From: Prosapia bicincta
Lineage: Eukaryota; Arthropoda; Insecta; Hemiptera; Cercopidae
Direction of reading: 5' to 3'
DNA: 64,000 bases
Assembly: GCA_036971475.1 (NCBI GenBank)
Contig: JBAIZL010000007.1
Span: 36,934,283 to 36,998,282 of the forward strand
The position numbers were made by a program, and so were the translations under genes. The notes below the pieces were generated by a model that saw nothing but the letters and a program-made list of their open reading frames with translations, ran no database searches and was not told the DNA's origin. How positions within the stretch are numbered: the first letter of the stretch is position 1; each line of letters begins with the position of its first letter. This document shows positions 37,978-49,400 of this stretch, in pieces.

Positions 37978-40900
37978 CTATCCTTTGTTGGCAACAACAT
38001 ACATCGCTATAAAAGTTTAAAAAAATATTATTTCTAGTAGTAGTAGTGTTCTTTCTATGATGACCGATAGACTGCGACACTGTCTTCATGCCGCTCCTAT
38101 ATTCTTTACTAAGGGAAACCTTAATCTTTCCCATACTCCTATCCTTTGTTGCAACAACATACATCGCTATAAAAGTTTTAAAAAATATTATTTCTAGTAG
38201 TAGTAGTGTTCTTTCTATGATGTCCGATAGACTGCGACACTGTCTTCATGGCGCTCCTATATTCTTTACTAAGTGAAACCTTAATCTTTCCTATACTCCT
38301 ATCCTTTGTTGGCAACAACATACATCGCTATAAAAGTTAAAAAAATATTATTTCTAGTAGTAGTAGTGTTCTTTCTATGATGTCCGATAGACTGCGACAC
38401 TGTCTTCATGGCGCTCCTATATTCTTTACTAAGGGAAACCTTAATCTTTCCTATACTCCTATCCTTTGTTGGCAACAACATACATCGCTATAAAAGTTTA
38501 AAAAAATATTATTTCTAGTAGTAGTAGTGTTCTTTCTATGATGTCCGATAGACTGCGACACTCTCTTCATGGCGCTCCTATATTCTTTACTAAGGGAAAC
38601 CTTAATCTTTCCCATACTCCTATCCTTTGTTGGCAACAACATACATCGCTATAAAAGTTTAAAAAATATTATTTCTAGTAGTAGTAGTGTTCTTTCTATG
38701 ATGTCCGATAGACTGCGACACTGTCTTCATGGCGCTCCTATATTCTTTACTAAGGGAAACCTTAATCTTTCCCATACTCCTATCCTTTGTTGGCAACAAC
38801 ATACATCGCTATAAAAGTTAAAAAAATATTATTTCTAGTAGTAGTAGTGTTCTTTCTATGATGTCCGATAGACTGCGACACTGTCTTCATGGCGCTCCTA
38901 TATTCTTTACTAAGGGAAACCTTAATCTTCCCTATACTCCTACCCTTTGTTGGCAACAACATACATCGCTATAAAAGTTAAAAAAATATTATTTCTAGTA
39001 GTAGTAGTGTTCTGTCTATGATGTCCGATAGACTGCGACACTGTCTTCATGGCGCTCCTATAATCTTTACTAAGGGAAACCTTAATCTTCCCTATACTCC
39101 TATCCTTTGTTGCAACAACATACATCGCTATAAAAGTTTAAAAAATATTATTTCTAGTAGTAGTAGTGTTCTTTCTATGATGTCCGATAGACTGCGACAC
39201 TGTCTTCATGGCGCTCCTATATTCTTTACTAAGGGAAACCTTAATCTTCCCTATACTCCTACCCTTTGTTGGCAACAACATACATCGCTATAAAAGTTTA
39301 AAAAATATTATTTCTAGTAGTAGTAGTGTTCTGTCTATGATGTCCGATAGACTGCGACACTGTCTTCATGGCGCTCCTATATTCTTTACTAAGGGAAACC
39401 TTAATCTTTCCCATACTCCTATCCTTTGTTGGCAACAACATACATCGCTATAAAAGTTAAAAAAATATTATTTCTAGTAGTAGTAGTGTTCTTTCTATGA
39501 TGTCCGATAGACTGCGACACTGTCTTCATGGCGCTCCTATATTCTTTACTAAGGGAAACCTTAATCTTCCCTATACTCCTATCCTTTGTTGGCAACAACA
39601 TACATCGCTATAAAAGTTTAAAAAAATATTATTTCTAGTAGTAGTAGTGTTCTTTCTATGATGACCGATAGACTGCGACACTGTCTTCATGGCGCTCCTA
39701 TATTCTTTACTAAGGGAAACCCTAATCTTCCCTATACTCCTATCCTTTGTTGGCAACAACATACATCGCTATAAAAGTTTAAAAAAATATTATTTCTAGT
39801 AGTAGTAGTGTTCTTTCAATGATGACCGATAGACTGCGACACTGTCTTCATGGCGCTCCTATATTCTTTACTAAGGGAAACCTTAATCTTCCCTATACTC
39901 CTATCCTTTGTTGGCAACAACATACATCGCTATAAAAGTTTAAAAAAATATTATTTCTAGTAGTAGTAGTGTTCTTTCTATGATGTCCGATAGACTGCGA
40001 CACTGTCTTCATGCCGCTCCTATATTCTTTACTAAGGGAAACCTTAATCTTCCCTATACTTCTATCCTTTGTTGGCAACAACATACATCGCTATAAAAGT
40101 TTAAAAAAATATTATTTCTAGTAGTAGTAGTGTTCTTTCTATGATGTCCGATAGACTGCGACACTGTCTTCATGGCGCTCCTATATTCTTTACTAAGGGA
40201 AACCTTAATCTTCCCTATACTTCTATCCTTTGTTGGCAACAACATACATCGCTATAAAAGTTTAAAAAAATATTATTTCTAGTAGTAGTAGTGTTCTGTC
40301 TATGATGTCCGATAGACTGCGACACTGTCTTCATGGCGCTCCTATATTCTTTACTAAGGGAAACCTTAATCTTCCCTATACTCCTATCCTTTGTTGCAAC
40401 AACATACATCGCTATAAAAGTTTAAAAAATATTATTTCTAGTAGTAGTAGTGTTCTTTCTATGATGTCCGATAGACTGCGACACTGTCTTCATGGCGCTC
40501 CTATATTCTTTACTAAGGGAAACCTTAATCTTCCCTATACTCCTATCCTTTGTTGGCAACAACATACATCGCTATAAAAGTTAAAAAAATATTATTTCTA
40601 GTAGTAGTAGTGTTCTTTCTATGATGTCCGATAGACTGCGACACTGTCTTCATGCCGCTCCTATATTCTTTACTAAGGGAAACCTTAATCTTCCCTATAC
40701 TCCTATCCTTTGTTGGCAACAACATACATCGCTATAAAAGTTTAAAAAATATTATTTCTAGTAGTAGTAGTGTTCTTTCTATGATGTCCGATAGACTGCG
40801 ACACTGTCTTCATGCCGCTCCTATATTCTTTACTAAGGGAAACCTTAATCTTCCCTATACTCCTATCCTTTGTTGGCAACAACATACATCGCTATAAAAG

Positions 40901-41329
40901 TTAAAAAAATATTATTTCTAGTAGTAGTAGTGTTCTTTCTATGATGTCCGATAGACTGCGACACTGTCTTCATGCCGCTCCTATATTCTTTACTAAGGGA
41001 AACCTTAATCTTCCCTATACTCCTATCCTTTGTTGGCAACAACATACATCGCTATAAAAGTTTAAAAAATATTATTTCTAGTAGTAGTAGTGTTCTTTCT
41101 ATGATGTCCGATAGACTGCGACACTGTCTTCATGCCGCTCCTATATTCTTTACTAAGGGACACCTTAATCTTCCCTATACTCCTATCCTTTGTTGGCAAC
41201 AACATACATCGATATAAAAGTTAAAAAAATATTATTTCTAGTAGTAGTAGTGTTCTTTCTATGATGTCCGATAGACTGCGACACTGTCTTCATGGCGCTC
41301 CTATATTCTTTACTAAGGGAAACCTTAAT

Positions 41330-43892
41330 CTTTCCTATACTCCTATCCTTTGTTGCAACAACATACATCGCTATAAAAGTTTAAAAAATATTATTTCTAG
41401 TAGTAGTAGTGTTCTGTCTATGATGTCCGATAGACTGCGACACTGTCTTCATGGCGCTCCTATATTCTTTACTAAGGGAAACCTTAATCTTCCCTATACT
41501 CCTATCCTTTGTTGCAACAACATACATCGCTATAAAAGTTTAAAAAAATATTATTTCTAGTAGTAGTAGTGTTCTGTCTATGATGTCCGATAGACTGCGA
41601 CACTGTCTTCATGGCGCTCCTATATTCTTTACTAAGGGAAACCTTAATCTTCCCTATACTCCTATCCTTTGTTGCAACAACATACATCGCTATAAAAGTT
41701 TAAAAAAATATTATTTCTAGTAGTAGTAGTGTTCTGTCTATGCTGTCCGATAGACTGCGACACTGTCTTCATGGCGCTCCTATATTCTTTACTAAGGGAA
41801 ACCTTAATCTTTCCTATACTCCTATCCTTTGTTGGCAACAACATACATCGCTATAAAAGTTAAAAAAATATTATTTCTAGTAGTAGTAGTGTTCTTTCTA
41901 TGATGTCCGATAGACTGCGACACTGTCTTCATGGCGCTCCTATATTCTTTACTAAGGGAAACCTTAATCTTTCCCATACTCCTATCCTTTGTTGGCAACA
42001 ACATACATCGCTATAAAAGTTTAAAAAAATATTATTTCTAGTAGTAGTAGTGTTCTTTCTATGATGACCGATAGACTGCGACACTGTCTTCATGCCGCTC
42101 CTATATTCTTTACTAAGGGAAACCTTAATCTTTCCCATACTCCTATCCTTTGTTGCAACAACATACATCGCTATAAAAGTTTAAAAAAATATTATTTCTA
42201 GTAGTAGTAGTGTTCTTTCTATGATGTCCGATAGACTGCGACACTGTCTTCATGGCGCTCCTATATTCTTTACTAAGTGAAACCTTAATCTTTCCTATAC
42301 TCCTATCCTTTGTTGGCAACAACATACATCGCTATAAAAGTTAAAAAAATATTATTTCTAGTAGTAGTAGTGTTCTTTCTATGATGTCCGATAGACTGCG
42401 ACACTGTCTTCATGGCGCTCCTATATTCTTTACTAAGGGAAACCTTAATCTTTCCTATACTCCTATCCTTTGTTGGCAACAACATACATCGCTATAAAAG
42501 TTTAAAAAAATATTATTTCTAGTAGTAGTAGTGTTCTTTCTATGATGTCCGATAGACTGCGACACTGTCTTCATGGCGCTCCTATATTCTTTACTAAGGG
42601 AAACCTTAATCTTTCCCATACTCCTATCCTTTGTTGGCAACAACATACATCGCTATAAAAGTTTAAAAAATATTATTTCTAGTAGTAGTAGTGTTCTTTC
42701 TATGATGTCCGATAGACTGCGACACTGTCTTCATGGCGCTCCTATATTCTTTACTAAGGGAAACCTTAATCTTTCCCATACTCCTATCCTTTGTTGGCAA
42801 CAACATACATCGCTATAAAAGTTAAAAAAATATTATTTCTAGTAGTAGTAGTGTTCTTTCTATGATGTCCGATAGACTGCGACACTGTCTTCATGGCTCT
42901 CCTATATTCTTTACTAAGGGAAACCTTAATCTTCCCTATACTCCTACCCTTTGTTGGCAACAACATACATCGCTATAAAAGAAAAAAAAATATTATTTCT
43001 AGTAGTAGTAGTGTTCTGTCTATGATGTCCGATAGACTGCGACACTGTCTTCATGGCGCTCCTATAATCTTTACTAAGGGAAACCTTAATCTTCCCTATA
43101 CTCCTATCCTTTGTTGCAACAACATACATCGCTATAAAAGTTTAAAAAATATTATTTCTAGTAGTAGTAGTGTTCTTTCTATGATGTCCGATAGACTGCG
43201 ACACTGTCTTCATGGCGCTCCTATATTCTTTACTAAGGGAAACCTTAATCTTCCCTATACTCCTACCCTTTGTTGGCAACAACATACATCGCTATAAAAG
43301 TTTAAAAAATATTATTTCTAGTAGTAGTAGTGTTCTTTCTATGATGACCGATAGACTGCGACACTGTCTTCATGGCGCTCCTATATTCTTTACTAAGGGA
43401 AACCTTAATCTTCCCTATACTCCTATCCTTTGTTGGCAACAACATACATCGCTATAAAAGTTTAAAAAAATATTATTTCTAGTAGTAGTAGTGTTCTTTC
43501 TATGATGACCGATAGACTGCGACACTGTCTTCATGGCGCTCCTATATTCTTTACTAAGGGAAACCTTAATCTTCCCTATACTCCTATCCTTTGTTGGCAA
43601 CAACATACATCGCTATAAAAGTTTAAAAAAATATTATTTCTAGTAGTAGTAGTGTTCTTTCTATGATGTCCGATAGACTGCGACACTGTCTTCATGCCGC
43701 TCCTATATTCTTTACTAAGGGAAACCTTAATCTTCCCTATACTTCTATCCTTTGTTGGCAACAACATACATCGCTATAAAAGTTTAAAAAAATATTATTT
43801 CTAGTAGTAGTAGTGTTCTTTCTATGATGTCCGATACACTGCGACACTACCTTCATGGCGCTCCTATATTCTTTACTAAGGGAAACCTTAAT
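41330..43892. repeat. 16-monomer higher-order repeat, copy 1 (2563 bp)
   Basis: Private markers TATGCTGTCCG (TGCTG at 41741), an AAAGA9TATT tract (about 42981), CCTATAATC (about 43074) and GATACACTG with ACACTACC (about 43835) all recur 2563 bp downstream. The block ends where the next copy begins. Confidence 0.87.
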
Positions 43893-46455
43893 CTTTCCTA
43901 TACTCCTATCCTTTGTTGCAACAACATACATCGCTATAAAAGTTTAAAAAATATTATTTCTAGTAGTAGTAGTGTTCTGTCTATGATGTCCGATAGACTG
44001 CGACACTGTCTTCATGGCGCTCCTATATTCTTTACTAAGGGAAACCTTAATCTTCCCTATACTCCTATCCTTTGTTGCAACAACATACATCGCTATAAAA
44101 GTTTAAAAAAATATTATTTCTAGTAGTAGTAGTGTTCTGTCTATGATGTCCGATAGACTGCGACACTGTCTTCATGGCGCTCCTATATTCTTTACTAAGG
44201 GAAACCTTAATCTTCCCTATACTCCTATCCTTTGTTGCAACAACATACATCGCTATAAAAGTTTAAAAAAATATTATTTCTAGTAGTAGTAGTGTTCTGT
44301 CTATGCTGTCCGATAGACTGCGACACTGTCTTCATGGCGCTCCTATATTCTTTACTAAGGGAAACCTTAATCTTTCCTATACTCCTATCCTTTGTTGGCA
44401 ACAACATACATCGCTATAAAAGTTAAAAAAATATTATTTCTAGTAGTAGTAGTGTTCTTTCTATGATGTCCGATAGACTGCGACACTGTCTTCATGGCGC
44501 TCCTATATTCTTTACTAAGGGAAACCTTAATCTTTCCCATACTCCTATCCTTTGTTGGCAACAACATACATCGCTATAAAAGTTTAAAAAAATATTATTT
44601 CTAGTAGTAGTAGTGTTCTTTCTATGATGACCGATAGACTGCGACACTGTCTTCATGCCGCTCCTATATTCTTTACTAAGGGAAACCTTAATCTTTCCCA
44701 TACTCCTATCCTTTGTTGCAACAACATACATCGCTATAAAAGTTTAAAAAAATATTATTTCTAGTAGTAGTAGTGTTCTTTCTATGATGTCCGATAGACT
44801 GCGACACTGTCTTCATGGCGCTCCTATATTCTTTACTAAGTGAAACCTTAATCTTTCCTATACTCCTATCCTTTGTTGGCAACAACATACATCGCTATAA
44901 AAGTTAAAAAAATATTATTTCTAGTAGTAGTAGTGTTCTTTCTATGATGTCCGATAGACTGCGACACTGTCTTCATGGCGCTCCTATATTCTTTACTAAG
45001 GGAAACCTTAATCTTTCCTATACTCCTATCCTTTGTTGGCAACAACATACATCGCTATAAAAGTTTAAAAAAATATTATTTCTAGTAGTAGTAGTGTTCT
45101 TTCTATGATGTCCGATAGACTGCGACACTGTCTTCATGGCGCTCCTATATTCTTTACTAAGGGAAACCTTAATCTTTCCCATACTCCTATCCTTTGTTGG
45201 CAACAACATACATCGCTATAAAAGTTTAAAAAATATTATTTCTAGTAGTAGTAGTGTTCTTTCTATGATGTCCGATAGACTGCGACACTGTCTTCATGGC
45301 GCTCCTATATTCTTTACTAAGGGAAACCTTAATCTTTCCCATACTCCTATCCTTTGTTGGCAACAACATACATCGCTATAAAAGTTAAAAAAATATTATT
45401 TCTAGTAGTAGTAGTGTTCTTTCTATGATGTCCGATAGACTGCGACACTGTCTTCATGGCTCTCCTATATTCTTTACTAAGGGAAACCTTAATCTTCCCT
45501 ATACTCCTACCCTTTGTTGGCAACAACATACATCGCTATAAAAGAAAAAAAAATATTATTTCTAGTAGTAGTAGTGTTCTGTCTATGATGTCCGATAGAC
45601 TGCGACACTGTCTTCATGGCGCTCCTATAATCTTTACTAAGGGAAACCTTAATCTTCCCTATACTCCTATCCTTTGTTGCAACAACATACATCGCTATAA
45701 AAGTTTAAAAAATATTATTTCTAGTAGTAGTAGTGTTCTTTCTATGATGTCCGATAGACTGCGACACTGTCTTCATGGCGCTCCTATATTCTTTACTAAG
45801 GGAAACCTTAATCTTCCCTATACTCCTACCCTTTGTTGGCAACAACATACATCGCTATAAAAGTTTAAAAAATATTATTTCTAGTAGTAGTAGTGTTCTT
45901 TCTATGATGACCGATAGACTGCGACACTGTCTTCATGGCGCTCCTATATTCTTTACTAAGGGAAACCTTAATCTTCCCTATACTCCTATCCTTTGTTGGC
46001 AACAACATACATCGCTATAAAAGTTTAAAAAAATATTATTTCTAGTAGTAGTAGTGTTCTTTCTATGATGACCGATAGACTGCGACACTGTCTTCATGGC
46101 GCTCCTATATTCTTTACTAAGGGAAACCTTAATCTTCCCTATACTCCTATCCTTTGTTGGCAACAACATACATCGCTATAAAAGTTTAAAAAAATATTAT
46201 TTCTAGTAGTAGTAGTGTTCTTTCTATGATGTCCGATAGACTGCGACACTGTCTTCATGCCGCTCCTATATTCTTTACTAAGGGAAACCTTAATCTTCCC
46301 TATACTTCTATCCTTTGTTGGCAACAACATACATCGCTATAAAAGTTTAAAAAAATATTATTTCTAGTAGTAGTAGTGTTCTTTCTATGATGTCCGATAC
46401 ACTGCGACACTACCTTCATGGCGCTCCTATATTCTTTACTAAGGGAAACCTTAAT
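43893..46455. repeat. 16-monomer higher-order repeat, copy 2 (2563 bp)
   Basis: This is the direct tandem partner of 41330-43892, with TGCTG at 44304 and the AAAGA9 tract at about 45544. The two copies are almost identical, so the duplication is recent. After 46455 the array switches to a block that matches 40302-41217 at an offset of 6567 bp. Confidence 0.87.
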
Positions 46456-49400
46456 CTTCCCTATACTTCTATCCTTTGTTGGCAACAACATACATCGCTA
46501 TAAAAGTTTAAAAAAATATTATTTCTAGTAGTAGTAGTGTTCTTTCTATGATGTCCGATAGACTGCGACATTGTCTTCATGGCGCTCCTATATTCGTTAC
46601 TAAGGGAAACCTTAATCTTCCCTATACTTCTATCCTTTGTTGGCAACAACATACATCGCTATAAAAGTTTAAAAAAATATTATTTCTAGTAGTAGTAGTG
46701 TTCTTTCTATGATGACCGATAGACTGCGACACTGTCTTCATGCCGCTCCTATATTCTTTACTAAGGGAAACCTTAATCTTTCCTATACTCCTACCCTTTG
46801 TTGGCAACAACATACATCGCTATAAAAGTTAAAAAAATATTATTTCTAGTAGTAGTAGTGTTCTGTCTATGATGTCCGATAGACTGCGACACTGTCTTCA
46901 TGGCGCTCCTATATTCTTTACTAAGGGAAACCTTAATCTTCCCTATACTCCTATCCTTTGTTGCAACAACATACATCGCTATAAAAGTTTAAAAAATATT
47001 ATTTCTAGTAGTAGTAGTGTTCTTTCTATGATGTCCGATAGACTGCGACACTGTCTTCATGGCGCTCCTATATTCTTTACTAAGGGAAACCTTAATCTTC
47101 CCTATACTCCTATCCTTTGTTGGCAACAACATACATCGCTATAAAAGTTAAAAAAATATTATTTCTAGTAGTAGTAGTGTTCTTTCTATGATGTCCGATA
47201 GACTGCGACACTGTCTTCATGCCGCTCCTATATTCTTTACTAAGGGAAACCTTAATCTTCCCTATACTCCTATCCTTTGTTGGCAACAACATACATCGCT
47301 ATAAAAGTTTAAAAAATATTATTTCTAGTAGTAGTAGTGTTCTTTCTATGATGTCCGATAGACTGCGACACTGTCTTCATGCCGCTCCTATATTCTTTAC
47401 TAAGGGAAACCTTAATCTTCCCTATACTCCTATCCTTTGTTGGCAACAACATACATCGCTATAAAAGTTAAAAAAATATTATTTCTAGTAGTAGTAGTGT
47501 TCTTTCTATGATGTCCGATAGACTGCGACACTGTCTTCATGCCGCTCCTATATTCTTTACTAAGGGAAACCTTAATCTTCCCTATACTCCTATCCTTTGT
47601 TGGCAACAACATACATCGCTATAAAAGTTTAAAAAATATTATTTCTAGTAGTAGTAGTGTTCTTTCTATGATGTCCGATAGACTGCGACACTGTCTTCAT
47701 GCCGCTCCTATATTCTTTACTAAGGGACACCTTAATCTTCCCTATACTCCTATCCTTTGTTGGCAACAACATACATCGCTATAAAAGTTAAAAAAATATT
47801 ATTTCTAGTAGTAGTAGTGTTCTGTCTATGATGTCCGATAGACTGCGACACTGTCTTCATGGCGCTCCTATATTCTTTACTAAGGGAAACCTTAATCTTC
47901 CCTATACTCCTATCCTTTGTTGCAACAACATACATCGCTATAAAAGTTTAAAAAAATATTATTTCTAGTAGTAGTAGTGTTCTGTCTATGATGTCCGATA
48001 GACTGCGACACTGTCTTCATGGCGCTCCTATATTCTTTACTAAGGGAAACCTTAATCTTTCCCATACTCCTATCCTTTGTTGCAACAACATACATCGCTA
48101 TAAAAGTTAAAAAATACTATTTCTAGTAGTAGTAGTGTTCTTTCTATGATGTTTGATAGACTGCGACACTGTCTTCATGGCTCTCCTATATTCTTTACTA
48201 AGGGAAACCTTAATCTTTCCTATACTCCTATCCTTTGTTGGCAACAACATACATCGCTATAAAAGTTTAAAAAAATATTATTTCTAGTAGTAGTAGTGTT
48301 CTTTCTATGATGTCCGATAGACTGCGACACTGTCTTCATGGCGCTCCTATATTCTTTACTAAGGGAAACCTTAATCTTTTCCATACTCCTATCCTTTGTT
48401 GGCAACAACATACATCGCTATAAAAGTTTAAAAAAATATTATTTCTAGTAGTAGTAGTGTTCTTTCTATGATGTCCGATAGACTGCGACACTGTCTTCAT
48501 GGCGCTCCTATATTCTTTACTAAGGGAAACCTTAATCTTTCCCATACTCCTATCCTTTGTTGGCAACAACATACATCGCTATAAAAGTTTAAAAAAATAT
48601 TATTTCTAGTAGTAGTAGTGTTCTTTCTATGATGTCCGATAGACTGCGACACTGTCTTCATGGCGCTCCTATATTCTTTACTAAGGGAAACCTTAATCTT
48701 TCCCATACTCCTATCCTTTGTTGGCAACAACATACATCGCTATAAAAGTTTAAAAAAATATTATTTCTAGTAGTAGTAGTGTTCTTTCTATGATGTCCGA
48801 TAGACTGCGACACTGTCTTCATGGCGCTCCTATATTCTTTACTAAGGGAAACCTTAATCTTTCCTATACTCCTATCCTTTGTTGGCAACAACATACATCG
48901 CTATAAAAGTTTAAAAAAATATTATTTCTAGTAGTAGTAGTGTTCTTTCTATGATGTCCGATAGACTGCGACACTGTCTTCATGCCGCTCCTATATTCTT
49001 TACTAAGGGAAACCTTAATCTTTCCCATACTCCTATCCTTTGTTGGCAACAACATACATCGCTATAAAAGTTTAAAAAAATATTTATTCTAGTAGTAGTA
49101 GTGTTCTTTCTATGATGTCCGATAGACTGCGACACTGTCTTCATGCCGCTCCTATATTCTTTACTAAGGGAAACCTTAATCTTTCCCATACTCCTATCCT
49201 TTGTTGGCAACAACATACATCGCTATAAAAGTTTAAAAAAATATTATTTCTAGTAGTAGTAGTGTTCTTTCTATGATGTCCGATAGACTGCGACACTGTC
49301 TTCATGGCGCTCCTATATTCTTTACTAAGGGACACCTTAATCTTTCCCATACTCCTATCCTTTGTTGGCAACAACATACATCGCTATAAAAGTTTAAAAA

